Part shown: positions 11,431 to 22,860 of the stretch, in pieces
How positions within the stretch are numbered: position 1 is the stretch's first letter
Layout of the letters: each line of letters opens with the position of its first letter
Source of the DNA: Buddleja alternifolia
Taxonomy: Eukaryota > Streptophyta > Magnoliopsida > Lamiales > Scrophulariaceae
Assembly (NCBI GenBank): GCA_019426215.1
Contig: CM033396.1
Location: 38,306,503 to 38,370,502 of the forward strand
Reading direction: 5' to 3'
Length of the DNA stretch: 64,000 nucleotides
Made by a program: the position numbers and the translations under genes
The notes under the pieces: model-generated
Told to the model about the DNA's origin: nothing
Databases searched by the model: none
The model's input: only the letters and a program-made list of their open reading frames with translations

Positions 11431-11994
11431 TCAGTCTATTACTACCATAATAGACCCGAACCCCTCGGATTTTGGCAAGGCACTAATGAAGTCCATCGAG
11501 ACGGACTCCCAAGGTCGATTTGGGATGGGTAAAGGCTCTAATAGGCCTGCCGGTTGTTGGTTCACCGTCTTGTCTTGTTGACACACAAGACACGTCCGCA
11601 CATAAACCTCCACGCCATCCTTCATTTGGGGCCAAAAGTATGCCGTCTCCAATAGCGCCATTGTTCTCTTTTGGCCCGAGTGTCCCGCCCATTTGGTGTC
11701 ATGACACTCTCTAATAAGGTCCCTCCTTAGGTTTCCCCACTTTGGAACGTATAACCGTCGTCCCTTGGTGTAGAGTAGGCCATCCTCTACCCAAAATTGT
11801 CGAGTTTTGCCCTCCTTGGCAAGCCTCATCAACTCCTTGGCCATTAGGTCATGCTCCAAGCCTTCCTTGATCTTCTCGTGGACATTTCCTTTGGCTAAAG
11901 AGATCGCCGCAAGCTCCGCCTTTCTACTCAGTGCATCGGCTACTACATTTGCTTTCCCAGGTTTATACTCTAAAACGTAGTCAAACTCTGCCAA
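11431..11994 (-). pseudogene. Chromovirus integrase, N-terminal half
   Basis: Starts with the RNase H to integrase link 'YVLEYKPGKANVVADALSRK', then the HHCC zinc domain (His and Cys pattern in 'HDTKWAGHSGQKRT' and 'CLVCQQDK') and the first catalytic Asp in 'SMDFISALP'. It ends in a TGA after 'MVVID'. The family has Arg there, so this is another nonsense change rather than a true C-terminus. Confidence 0.9.
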
Positions 11995-12003
11995 AAAGTC
12001 TTG

Positions 12004-13365
12004 TCATCGTGCTTGCTTCGAGGAGAGTTTATTCTGCATCTGCAAATAGCTTGTGGCAAGGTTGTCGGTTTTTACCACGAAGCGCGACCCCAACAAGTAA
12101 TGACGCCATATCCTAAGGCAATGGACAATGGCCGTCATCTCCTTTTCTTGAACCGTGTAGCGCCGCTCGGTCTCATTGAGCTTCCGGCTCTCGAATGCGA
12201 TTGGATGCCTCTCTTGCATCAACACTCCTCCTATAGCAAAGTTGGAGGCATCCGTGTGTAGCTTGAACATCTTCTCAAAATTTGGTAAGGCAAGGACCGG
12301 CTCCTCGTTTACCACCGCCTTTAGGTCCTCGAAGGCAAATTGGCACGCCTCTGACCATACCCACGGCTTGTTCTTCTTGAGTAGGTCAGTCAACGGGGCT
12401 GTTCTCGATGAGTATCCACTGATAAAGTGCCGATAGTAGTTCACCAGGCCAAGGAACGATCGAAGCTCCGTTACCTTGGTTGGTGGCTCCCACTCCACAA
12501 TTGCCCGAATTTTAGATTCGTCCATCCGAAGCTTACCATGCCCAATAGTATGGCCCAAGAAAGGCACCTCCTCCTTGGCGAACGAACACTTCTCCTTCTT
12601 AACATAGAGTTCGTTCTCCCGCAAGGCTTGGAACACGGTGCGTAGATGGTCGGCGTGCTCTTTTATTGAGTTGCTATATACCATGATGTCGTCAAGATAG
12701 ACCACTGTGAATCGATCCAAGTAAGGATGGAAAATCTTGTTCATAAGCGTGCAAAACGTCGCCGGGACATTGGTTAGTCCGAATGGCATGACTAACCACT
12801 CGAAAGAACCATATCGTGTGATGCACGCTGTCTTGGGCTTGTCCGCTTCCACAATTCGGACTTGATTGTAACCTTTCTGCAAGTCCATCTTTGTGTAGAT
12901 CTTGGCATTGCCAAGTCTATCAAACAAGTCAGCAATTAAAGGAATTGGATATTTATTTTTTACTGTTACCTTATTTAACGCCCGGTAGTCTACACACATT
13001 TGCAATGATCCATCGTGCTTCCTCTGGAACAACACCGGTGCGCCAAATGGGGCCTTCGAGGGTCTGATCATGCCTTTGTCCAAGAAATCCTTTAGTTGTT
13101 TCCGAAGCTCCTCTAACTCTGGTGGGGACATACGATAGGGTACCATTGAGGGCGATTTGGCACCCGGCTCCAACTCTATAACGTGGTCCACCTCTCGCCT
13201 GGGTGGGAGCTTTGCCGGCAGTTGTGGTGGCATCACGTCTTGGTTCTCCTCCAAGACCCTTTTTATCAAATGTGGTACATCATCCTCTTGTTGCACGTTG
13301 TCGGGGCCTTTCTCCTTCAACGTGGCTACGAACATCGGCTCGCCTCTTTTTACTCCTTTAGCCAC
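12004..13365 (-). pseudogene. Chromovirus reverse transcriptase and RNase H
   Basis: A 453-residue frame. The reverse transcriptase shows '[13 protein letters not shown]', '[14 protein letters not shown]', '[19 protein letters not shown]', '[12 protein letters not shown]', '[12 protein letters not shown]' and the catalytic YLDD box. RNase H follows with '[14 protein letters not shown]' and '[10 protein letters not shown]'. The frame stops right after 'KLSSKQAR' (TGA), where the family normally continues with Trp; the downstream part resumes at once in the same frame. Catalytic residues are present but the polyprotein is cut. Confidence 0.92.
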
Positions 13366-14007
13366 TTACATGGCTGAAAGTTGCATGTGGTCCCTGTCCT
13401 TCCCCGGTGTGCCCACCGTAGGACCCATACAAGTAGAGCCTTTCTCTAAAATGCACACTGAATCAAGAGAAGGCATCGGAATAGCACTTACCTTTCGAAG
13501 AAACTCCATGCCCATCACTACTTTGAAATCATCCATTGGGGCCACTAAGAAATCCACTTGGCCCGTCCAAGTGCCTAGTCCCAACTCGACGCCTCGCGCC
13601 GTGCCATGTAAGGGTCGCTCGCTGGCATTCACCGTCTTTAGCCAACCCTCGGCCCGGGTGACTCGGAGTCCCAACCTCTTAGCTTCCTCCTCCGTCACAA
13701 AGTTGTGCGTTGCGCCCGTGTCTACCATCGCCTGGGTAGGTCTCCCATTGATGCGTGCCTCCACATACATGAACCCTTTGCTTGATGTAGCAGGCACCGC
13801 CTTCGCCTTTAGTGCATTGAGGAGTTGGAGCGAACCGATTTGATTAGTGTCGGGCTCCGTATTCGAAGGTGTCTCCTTCTCCTCAATGATTGCCGACAAG
13901 GTTCCCAATTTCAGGCACTCCTTGATAGTATGTGGCCCTTTGCATAAGTAGCACCCGACCTTGGGAACAAAGCTTTGTTTCTTGGCCTCGTATTCTTTTC
14001 GTCCCAC
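13366..14007 (-). pseudogene. Chromovirus zinc knuckle and aspartic protease
   Basis: The frame starts with the gag zinc knuckle (CX2CX4HX4C: CYLCKGPHTIKEC) and then the retropepsin-type protease with the active-site triad in MVDTGATHNFV, followed by 'VMGMEFLR' near its end. It stops at a TAA directly before the next frame; the reverse transcriptase frame follows immediately at 13365 in the same register, so one stop separates the two domains. Confidence 0.88.
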
Positions 14008-15038
14008 GAGGCTCCCGAACTACCCACCTTATGTTGCGCCTTATTGTGGTGGTGACTGTCGCGCCTATCTCCCCCACCTTTACCCGAGTTCCCTCCCTTC
14101 TCCTTGCTGCTCTTTGCAAAAGAATCGTGCCCACATTGGAACTCGATCAAGGACTCCGCTACTGCGATTGCTTCATCTACCGACTGGACCCCTCGGCGTT
14201 GCAACTCGTGTTTGGCCCAATTTTGCAACCCGTCCACGAAGTAGAAAAGCAGATCTTCATCGCCCATGTTTGGGATTTGAAACATAAGCGTTGTGAACTC
14301 CTTCACATAGTCTCTAATGTTGGACTTATGCTTCAACTCCCTCAATTTCTTGCGAGCTTCATACACGACATTTTTCGGGTAGAAGTGTCGCTTGAGATCT
14401 TTCTTGAAGTCCTCCCAAGTATCTATCTTGTAAAGGCCCTTCTCAATGTCGGCGTGCTTCATACGCCACCATAACATTGCGGTATCAGTAAGATAAAGGG
14501 TAGCCGTACGTACCTTCAATTCTTCATCGATTAAGTTGAGCCAATCAAAGTACATCTCCATTTGCCACAAGAAGTTCTCAACTTCCTTGGCATCTCGTTG
14601 GCCCGCAAACAACTTTGGCTTCGGTGTCTCCACACATGGAGCCACCACGACTTGGTTGCCTCCACCACTAGCAAGGACCTTTTTACACAAGGCCCAATCG
14701 TCCCGCATCTCCGCTATAGTAGCTTGCAATGCCCTCATAGCATCCTCAAGCTTAGCAAGCCGTTCCTTCTAAACGGTGGTAGCGTCAAGGCAAGACCGTA
14801 CATCCGTCTTTACCGACTCCATTTCTTTGAGAACATGGTCTTCCAACGTCTCGATAGTGTGCTCTACACGATCAAGTCGCTCGCCCATCTCCGCAACGGC
14901 GACCTCTAGTTCCCCATATTCACGTGGTCGGATGGAGTCTCTCATCCTCCTCGGGTGGTTTGTGAGGACATCCCTCAACTGAACATCTCTCCTACCCGAT
15001 GTGGCCTCACACGCCATAGTACCTGAATTTCTCAACAT
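13911..15038 (-). pseudogene. Chromovirus gag (broken)
   Basis: An N-terminal frame (15038-14769) holds a coiled-coil-like 'EVAVAEMGERLDRVEHTIETL' type region and ends in a TAG; the gag core continues in the same frame from 14738. The core has the retrotransposon gag pattern: 'PKLFAGQRDAKEVENFLWQM', 'YLTDTAMLWWRMK', 'WEDFKKDLKRHFYP'. The frame is lost near 14000, just before the zinc knuckle CYLCKGPHTIKEC, which is read in another frame (14007 onward). So the unit carries one nonsense change and one frameshift. Confidence 0.88.
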
Positions 15039-15073
15039 GCAGCACCATTGCCCAACCGGGCTCTGATACCACT

Positions 15074-15561
15074 TGTCACGGACTTAGTCTCTTACTAACG
15101 CCTCGTGCGGCACTTAGCTAGTCGCCCCGCCTCTTGCAAGGATTGCTAAGTCATCCTCGCTAACTTGTGCTCGTGTGCTCGGGATTTAAGTAAAGAACTC
15201 GAGAGTGTTTGGAAAACTCTTAAGTACTTGTATTGCTCTCCAAAAATGGTGGATGGTTACAAATGATGCCTAGCCCCCTATTTATAGTAGTCCATTTGAG
15301 AATGGACGGTTGAGATCAATTCAATCCAACGGCTATGATCGATGATCTAGAGAATTCTACTAGATATTTGCAAGGTATATTCTAGAGAATTCTAGCTATA
15401 CATGTTTCTACCTTATTCTAGAGAATTCTTATAAATCTCTACACACTTAGAACAATTCTAGATAATTCTACCCACTACTATATATACAAGGTAGTGTAGA
15501 GATTTAACACTTTGGTACCTCATTTGTGGGAAGAGGTCTTGAGAATTGCCGGGACGTGACA
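15074..15561 (-). repeat. Chromovirus 5' LTR
   Basis: Pairs with 9921-10408 over 488 bp with eight substitutions and no indels. The TATA box is at about 15278-15287 and the TTCTAGAGAATTC-like motifs at about 15344-15469. This copy would drive transcription of the element. Confidence 0.93.
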
Positions 15562-15866
15562 ATAAGCTGCTCTACAGGAAGAGTGGTGGGCTGCCATTGT
15601 TGTGTGTGTGAGAAGGAGAGGAAAAAAAACAAGGGAACTGGACGGGGTACGGCGATGGTAGAGGCTGGCAAAAGCGATAGATCGTGAGGGTTGAGAGAAG
15701 AAACTCTTTAGCTCGATACCATGTTAGATTAGAGAAAACCTCATAGAGAACTTGTATTACTGAGTAACATATTTATAGAGTTACATAGACCACTTTGTAA
15801 ACAAGTAAATCCTAAGCTATAAGCAAGGAGAAATAGATACAAGGAAAGATATTATATTATCTATCA
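15562..15866 (-). mobile_element. Inverted TRIM copy, rest of interior and its LTR
   Basis: After the chromovirus, 'ataagctgctctac' continues the interior interrupted at 9920. The inverse of the primer-binding region follows (15700-15721), then an LTR in minus orientation at 15722-15866, starting TGTTAGATTAGAG and ending near CTATCA. This LTR is about 40 bp shorter than its sisters. The flank beyond 15866 is LINE sequence. Confidence 0.75.
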
Positions 15867-16338
15867 AAGTTATCACCTCCCATAAATGCTGGATAAGAAG
15901 AATTTCATTACTCTCCATAAGAGGCTCAATACCAAGCCCTCCTTCCTTTCTAGGCCTGCAAACTTCATCCCACGACACTTTGGCATTTCCCGTATTATTA
16001 TTCTCATACCACAAGAATCTTCGAAGCATTTTTTCTATTTCGTTAATCACACTTTTTGGTAGAGAAAAACTCCCGCCCAATAAGTGGGAAGAGACGAAAG
16101 CACTGACTGAATTAATTGGATTTGCCCTGTGTAGGAAATTGAACGGTTAGTACATGATCCAATTTTGTCTCTCACTTTCACAAGTAAAGCAATCTAATCG
16201 AGTTATCTTGGAAGTGACCAAGGGAACACCTAGATACCGAACAGGAAGCGAGCCAATAGGGAAATCATAAATTTCTTTTAATCTTTCTTCGCCACCCCTT
16301 GCTTTTGCTGATAAGTACATAGCACTTTTATTAGTACT
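15867..16338 (-). pseudogene. LINE ORF2 remnant, reverse transcriptase C-terminal part
   Basis: Minus-strand reading gives 'GSLPVRYLGVPLVTSK' (16350-16147 frame) and, after a frame change, 'LPKSVINEIEKMLRRFLW' and 'EGGLGIEPLMESNEILLIQH' (16080-15817 frame). Both are hallmark blocks of the region after the reverse transcriptase core in plant L1 LINEs. It stops at the TRIM LTR at 15866 and resumes at 6838. Upstream the LINE is lost at about 16338, where a Helitron-like end begins. Confidence 0.82.
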
Positions 16339-16370
16339 AGTACGAAGCACGTGCGTTGCACGTGGATACC
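16339..16370 (-). mobile_element. Candidate Helitron 3' terminus
   Basis: On the minus strand a perfect hairpin CACGTGC-AAC-GCACGTG (plus 16349-16366 region) is followed by CTTCGTA and CTAG, then T. Helitrons end in CTAG or CTRR some 8-12 bases after a short GC-rich hairpin and insert between A and T, which fits here. The element would extend to the right. I could not find a convincing 5' TC terminus; a weak candidate is TCTATACTAG on the minus strand near 17637, but its flanking base does not fit. Confidence 0.4.
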
Positions 16371-18630
16371 AATTAATTTAATAATTTATGCTAATTTAAT
16401 TTTTCAATAATGAGGAAACTAATAATTATAATTTAGGGAAATTATATTTTGTTTTTCTAGCATAATATTCGTTTAGGGTTAATTTTAATCTTTACAAAAA
16501 AGTTCAGAAATGTAAATCAATATCCCCTATCATTCATAAATTTAAAATAGATGTATATTATATTAAATTATTGAACACCTTTAATATGTTGCTAGAAATA
16601 TTATGAAAGATCTCTTCATATATATTCAATAATAATTTTTTTAAATTCATTATCCTCATTTACATAGTCTTAATTTTATTATGGAATTTAGAAACTAAAA
16701 GATATAACCCCTTTCTCCTCTTTTCACCTATAATTCCAGACTTTAATTTCAATTTAAGATTTTCTATGAGGATTCAGGTAACCAAATTCATACATTTCCC
16801 TATGTTAACTTTTAAATATTTTGAACTGACTTCTATACGCTTTTCAATTGATTGTCTTAGTTGTTCTTACATACCCCTTTTCTATGTTTAAAAAGATTTC
16901 TAAGTATCGAATGTTTTACATCTGGTCCTGTCCACTTGCAAAATTTTAAAGTTGGAAGAGTCCTAGCTATGTATAAGCACTTGCAAAAGTTTACAGTTGG
17001 AAGAGTCCTAGTTATGTACAAACGCTTCACATTATCTGGAACAATGTGGATCATCTTTTCTAATTTAAGTTACATATTGTATTTCATATTACATATACAT
17101 GATATGTGTATAAAATTTTCATATATTGTATATTGAAGAATTTAATTTATTCATATAATGTGCATGCAAAATACTAATTTAAAGGAAAAGTTCCAAATTG
17201 AAACCAAAAGGACATGTGTATTTTCTTTAGAAAAATATAATAATATGTTAATGAATAGTAACTATGAAAAATAAAGCATCTGTAAGAAAATGATTTGACA
17301 TTGGGAAATCACAAATTTTTAATATGTGATATTAGACTCTAAAATGCTAGTACTACTTACTTTTTTTTGGTAACTTATTATCTAAGATTAATAAAGAAGC
17401 CATTTTTCTTTATATATCTACATTTATTCGAGTGTTATTATATTATTATAATTATTATTTGAGTGTGAATCAAGAGTTTTGAAACATTAAATGCAATAAT
17501 CAATTGAAGGCCTTGTTTGGTTCTCCAATTTTCTTGGTATGAAAATCCGAGCTAATCTTTACTTCTCTCGAAACCAACATTTGCAGCGATTGGGTACTAA
17601 TCGCTCCCTTGTTTTCATTGTCATCTAGTATAGAATACTGTAATGTTCTCCGTCAATATTGATTGTGTCACCGATTATGTATGATTGAGAGGGGACCAAA
17701 ATGAATAATAATAATAATCATACTTTACGGTTTACTAACTTAGTAAAGTAATATGAAGTACTATGATACCACATCTAAGTTCATAATTTTTTTTGGTATG
17801 TATCTCAAAAGACAATCTAATTGATGACAATCCTATTAATCAAACTGTTTGACGTATATCGTTAAATAAGAAATTCATCAAATATTTTGTCTAATATAGT
17901 ACAAAATTTCGATTACTTTATTTACATTCTTCCTTCTCAATAAGCAACAAAGACTTACAACTAGGGACAAAAAATTGTTATAATTGAAGAGGACCAAAAG
18001 TAATAAGGTTATTTTAGCCTACTTGTCAGTAATTAAGTTTTAAAATACATTTATCATAAAACGAATAGAACCATCGTGATCTTGAATATAATATGTGTGA
18101 GTGTATTCACTCACGACTTATCCCCAAAAAAACCGTTAATCAAAATGTTGACTAATGGAGTTGACCGATAAATTTTGAACGCAAAATTTGGTTGAGACCA
18201 AATGTGAGAACTTTTAAACGTTACAGAAAACAGTGTTAGAATCTCGTAATAAAAGAGACCAAAAATTAAGAAAAGCCTAACATATAAGACCAAAAATGCA
18301 ACTTTTCCAAAATTCATTTTTCTCCGGAAAAAAATTAGGAAAGCTAAACAAATAACATATCTCAAGTTTTAGCAAAGCCATCATTTTCCTCTTTCCCCTT
18401 TTTTGCTTATGATTTCTTTAGATAACCAAGTAAGTTTGAGATTTTGTATTTATTTTATTTTGTTTTCCTTTATTTTAACATTTTTCTTTCTTCATCAAAA
18501 ATAATAATTGAACCAAACATGAAAGTATATATTTCAAACACGGCGTGACCAACGAGGACATTGGTGTAACCCTATATCTGATCAGTGATCACCCTACTTT
18601 CTCAATGTCAAATCTCAATAAGATAAATGA
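16370..18630. other. AT-rich region without genes
   Basis: May be the interior of the Helitron-like element. It contains one 45-bp direct duplication (16933 and 16978 onward, sharing 'gttggaagagtcctag'). Otherwise only AT-rich sequence and chance frames such as 18365-18111 minus. Confidence 0.45.
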
Positions 18631-18641
18631 GCTTATAATCC

Positions 18642-19028
18642 GGGAAATTGCAATTTTAGTCCCATAAGTTGTCGACTTTTCGATTTTAATCCCATTGAAT
18701 AGGGATGTGCCACATTTAGTCCCGTAAATCAAATAAAATCTCAATATTGGTCTCATTGGATAGGATGTGACACATTTAGTCCCATAAGTCAAAATAAAAT
18801 CTCAATTTTGGTCCCATGAGCAATCTGATTTTTCATCTTTTGTAAGCCAATTTTGGGACCAACATTGAGATTTTATTTGACTTATGGGACTAAATGTGGC
18901 ACATCCTATCGAATGGGACCAACATTGAGATTTTATTTGACTTATTAGACTAAATGTGGCATATCCCTATCCAATGGGACCAAAATCGAAATTTGAGCAA
19001 GTTACGGGATGCAAATTGCAATTTTCCC
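18642..19028. mobile_element. Foldback MITE, MULE-like, copy 1
   Basis: Ends GGGAAATTGCAATTTTAGTC and its inverse, with inverted similarity through blocks 'ccacatttagtccc' and 'aaataaaatctcaat' up to a central spacer around 18830. Flanks GCTTATAATC (18631-18640) and GCTTATAACC (19029-19038) differ by one base. A closely related copy lies 100 bp away at 19135. Confidence 0.8.
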
Positions 19029-19134
19029 GCTTATAACCATTTCACTCGAGGAGGGGACAACTAAATGGTAATTAAGTTACTCGTTTTATTGTCAATTGTT
19101 GAGAATATTGTTACGTTTTCATCACTGATTTTGC

Positions 19135-19523
19135 GGGAAAATTGCAATTTTCATCCCGTAACTTGCTCAAATTTTGATTTTGGTCCCATTGGATATGGAT
19201 ATGCCACATTTAGTCCCATAAGTCAAATAAAATCTCAATGTTGATCCCATTGGATAGGATGTGCCACATTTAGTCCCATAAGTCAAATAAAATCTCAATG
19301 TTGGTCCCAAAATTGGCTTACAAAAGATGAAAAATCAGATTGCTCATGGGACCAAAATTGAGATTTTATTTTGATTTATGGGACTAAATGTGGCACATCC
19401 TATACAATGGGACCAACATTGAGATTTTATTTTGACTTATGGGACTAAATGTGGCATATCCCTATCCAATGTGACCAAAATCGAAAAGTGGACAACTTTT
19501 GGGACTAAAATTGCAATTTTCCC
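19135..19523. mobile_element. Foldback MITE, MULE-like, copy 2
   Basis: Same family as the element at 18642, in reverse orientation relative to it. Ends GGGAAAATTGCAATTTT and inverse. The 9-bp target duplication TGATTTTGC is at 19126-19134 and 19525-19533. No coding content. Confidence 0.85.
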
Positions 19524-19533
19524 TTGATTTTGC

Positions 19534-20277
19534 ATGATTGAAGGGGACCAAATAATAACAATCACCATTATTGATGAGATAAAATCATTCTAAATGAATT
19601 ACATAATTATGAATAAAGTAGATATATAAGTACTATGATATTTGATTTTGTTTTATACGTTGATTTGTATGTATCTCAAAAGATTTTATGACAACCAAAA
19701 TTTTAATCAGGAAACCTACAAAATATTTATTATTATATCATATAATTAATTGGTTTAATTTTTGTACATCCTTCCTCCTCAATTAAAAACACAGAATCAT
19801 AACTAGGGGAGCCCAAAATTGTAATAATTGAAGGGGACCAAAAGTGATAAGGATCTTATTTAGTTGTTTTAGCATTTTTGTGGGGTATGTATTGACATGT
19901 GAACAAACGAAGACTTGAAAAATAAATAAGTACCTCTCAGTTCACTTTCATTCTAAACACCAAAAAACCTGACCCCAAAAAAAGAAAAAAAAAGTTATCT
20001 CCAAAGTTTTCTTACATGAAAGTCTCTCTTGTATGAGAATTTTGGTCTTTTGATTTAATTTGAATGTTGTCCTCTTTTTTAGAATTCAATTATCGTCTAG
20101 TTTTGAGTCTTGACATATAATTTACCCAATAGTATTCTACACCATGATTAAATAAAAAAACCGAATTTCAAGTATTGAAAAAGAAAAAGAGTGCCCCTCA
20201 AATCCTTTTGTTGTTAAATGTATATACTAAGCAACATGCGATCAATGACAAGCTTTGTTCGACCAAATATTTGTGAC
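19534..20277. other. AT-rich spacer, nothing recognised
   Basis: Contains a 'ggggaccaaaagtgataagg' type block (about 19838) that looks like the tail of another foldback arm, but no partner was found. Confidence 0.4.
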
Positions 20278-20460
20278 CAGTGATGGAACTATGATTTTAT
20301 ATCCGGGGAGCGAATATGAAAAAATGTGGGGAGAATTTGATATTTTTGGGTTTGGGGGAGGGGGGGCAAAATTTAAAAAATAAAAAAATTGTATGCTAAA
20401 ATGGTAATTTTTCAAAAGTTGAGGGGGCGACGGGCTGTACCAGCCCCTGGCTTGCCTCCG
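20278..20460. mobile_element. Short hAT-type MITE
   Basis: Left end CAGTGATGGA and right end TTGCCTCCG are diverged forms of the common hAT terminus CAGAGGCGGA and its inverse. The 8-bp sequence TTTGTGAC flanks both sides exactly (20270-20277 and 20461-20468). The interior is G-rich on the plus strand and non-coding. Confidence 0.78.
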
Positions 20461-20468
20461 TTTGTGAC

Positions 20469-21175
20469 AACCCTACTTTCTTAATCTTCAAATTCCAATA
20501 GAACCCTTTGTCATTTTCACATGACTTTCCTTTCCCCAATCGAACTGAGAATTTAGAAATATATTTTGTGAATCTTAGATTTTAGGGAAAGATAAGAGGA
20601 CTTTTAATAAATTTCATTTGCAAAAAATACAAAACAAAACCTAGTACGTTGACTGACTATTTTTATTAGGACAATATCAAGTAATTAGTTCATTTGGAAA
20701 ATACATTACTTGAATAATAATATTAAATAACATAGTTAGTATTACGATTTGAAATCGAAATTACAAAGAACTAATATGATTAATTAGACCAAACATTAAA
20801 TAATTTATTCTATATTATTTGCAAATGGAACAACTATTTTGGGACATATATTCGGAGTATAGGAAAATTACGTACTTTTTCTTTAGTGACGTTTTTAAAA
20901 GTTAGTGCCAAATTTCCTAGAATTAATTCACTTGATTTCATGATTTGCCTTGACGTTTCAGTTCCCTTGATAAAATTCTAGATCCAGAGAAATCTGATTT
21001 ATTTATATACATATTAAAATAACTTACTCAAGAATATTATAAAGTAGAAGTTTTCTTTATTTTGTATTATAATAATCCTGGTCACTAATTAATCAATGTT
21101 TATAAATTGATGTTTTCTCTTTGTCTTGTACTATAATATTAAGGAATTAAAATAACTTGAATGGATCCTCCAATA
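20469..21175. other. AT-rich spacer, nothing recognised
   Basis: No gene, RNA or repeat could be supported. Confidence 0.4.
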
Positions 21176-21180
21176 TCTCG

Positions 21181-21762
21181 TGTCACGCCCCGGGGGCCGC
21201 GAGCTTGTTGTACTAAAAAAGTCACATCAAACCCATTAAATTCACTGAGCCTAACCTTGAGTTGAACATTTTGAACCACGACTCAAAATGAATATCTATT
21301 GTTACACTTGAGTCTTAGAGTTCTCTTTATAAACTATTTCTATTTTTCCCCTTTTTATCACGTGGGACAAGGGTATTACAATCATCCCCTCCCCCCCCCC
21401 CCACCCCACCCCACCCCACCCCACCCACACAACCTTCGAGAAGGGACGTCCTTGTCATGGCATGACTCCGTCTAGGATCCATCATCAGGTGTCAGGACTC
21501 TAGCGTTGACTCCCACGGCCGTAGCACTTTGCCTGTGTAGCACTTAGCTCCCGAAATTTCTACTGGTAGGCGACTCTGATACCATTTGTCACGCCTTGAG
21601 TCCGCGAGCTCGTTGGACCAGAGAAGTCTCATCGAACCAACTGAACGTAACCTTGAGTTGGTCATTTTGAACAACGACCTAAAATAAATATCTATTGTCA
21701 TACTTCAATCTTAGGGTTCTCTTCATAAACTATTTTCATTTTCCTCCGTTTTGGGTATTACA
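21181..21762 (-). mobile_element. TRIM retrotransposon with complete LTRs
   Basis: LTRs at 21181-21380 and 21587-21762 begin TGTCACGCC and end GGTATTACA. A primer-binding site TGGTATCAGAG sits on the minus strand just inside the right LTR (21574-21585), so the element points left. A long G-tract with GGGGT repeats (minus strand, 21385-21430) serves as purine tract next to the left LTR. The perfect 5-bp target duplication TCTCG lies at 21176-21180 and 21763-21767. The 206-bp interior has no coding capacity. The two LTRs are clearly diverged, so it is not a recent insertion. Confidence 0.9.
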
Positions 21763-21767
21763 TCTCG

Positions 21768-22860
21768 TATGTCAATAAGTTAGATGGGAATCAATATGAT
21801 GATTAGACTATTAATTTGATAATTAGCTCGATTAAGAATTGCCTTCGTCGATAATCACTAGAGTTATGACTCGATCCACTTATCTTATTTGATTAAAAGG
21901 ATTTTCACCTACTAACGATGTCTTTCTAGCTAAACCGAGGACCACACTAGTCTAAATCAAATATTTTCCATCATATGTGGAATAATTTGCTCAATATCAT
22001 TCAAGATTTTATTTGGATGTTTGTATATAAATTTTTCCGGCCATGAAATCCAATTGCAACTATCAGCCGTATATATAATAATATTGGGTTGGTTATCAAC
22101 AATATCTAGGACCACATTATTGTCACTTGTTAACATATATAAAGTGACGAAAATTTTTATTAACCTTTTTTTTGATAATTCAATTTTTATTAAATTGCCG
22201 AAATAATAATCTTCACAACTTATTAGTGGCAAAAATTAAATGAGATTGTCACTACTGAAAATTAGTAATGCATATATAATCACAAACGAGTTATAATAAA
22301 TGTACTGTTACAGAGTTATTATTGGTAAAAGAAATTGGTCCTTTGGTTGTTATTATGCATGTATGGGCTTAAATATTGTCGGAGTACATATTGATAGAAT
22401 GACAAAACTGTGTTATTACTTATAAACTTGTGAAAATTATCATTGTCGTTAAGAAAAATCATTCTGACATAGGCGATAAGTTTGACATTAACACTTAACT
22501 TCTTGTTGTTAGTATTTATTTTTTACTTAAGTGATGTGCCTTGGTATATCTTTTTGAATTTTCACACTTCAACTTAGGATTTGGGAAAACAAGAATTATT
22601 TGCATTTAAAGCGGATAGTTCTATTATGATCACGGAGTAACTAAATCATTGTGAGTATTGTGCTCAAATATGTCTGAGTTGCATTTTCATTTCTTATTTT
22701 CTAGATCTCCACGGAAATTAATATTTCTATATTAATTTTCAATATATACGTCCCAAACCCATATACTTGTATCCCTCCAAAAGGTGTGACTCGATAACGA
22801 TTCTAAAATTGATGAATTCCAACATCTATATATTTATATATGATTGAGCTTATGCATTAA
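21768..22860. other. AT-rich spacer with an unrecognised short frame
   Basis: A 91-residue minus frame (22232-21957) is AT-biased and matches no family I know; it is probably chance. The rest is featureless. Confidence 0.4.

Larger units (their letters stand above)
9921..15561 (-). mobile_element. Ty3/gypsy chromovirus retrotransposon (LTR to LTR)
   Basis: Two 488-bp LTRs (9921-10408 and 15074-15561) begin TGTCACG and end CGTGACA and differ at eight positions by my count. The element runs on the minus strand: a primer-binding site TGGTATCAGAGC lies just inside the right LTR (about 15061-15072) and a purine tract AGGGGAGGA just inside the left LTR. Gag, protease, reverse transcriptase, RNase H, integrase and a C-terminal chromodomain follow in the gypsy order. 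ATAA flanks both sides (9917-9920, 15562-15565). It is inserted in the inverted TRIM. One frameshift and several stops disable it. Confidence 0.95.

Noticed and set aside
13157..13843. 228-codon plus-strand frame and other frames opposite the chromovirus genes
   Set aside because: Antisense shadows of protease and reverse transcriptase.
21957..22232. 91-codon minus-strand frame
   Set aside because: AT-biased composition, no known family, no splice or promoter context; likely chance.
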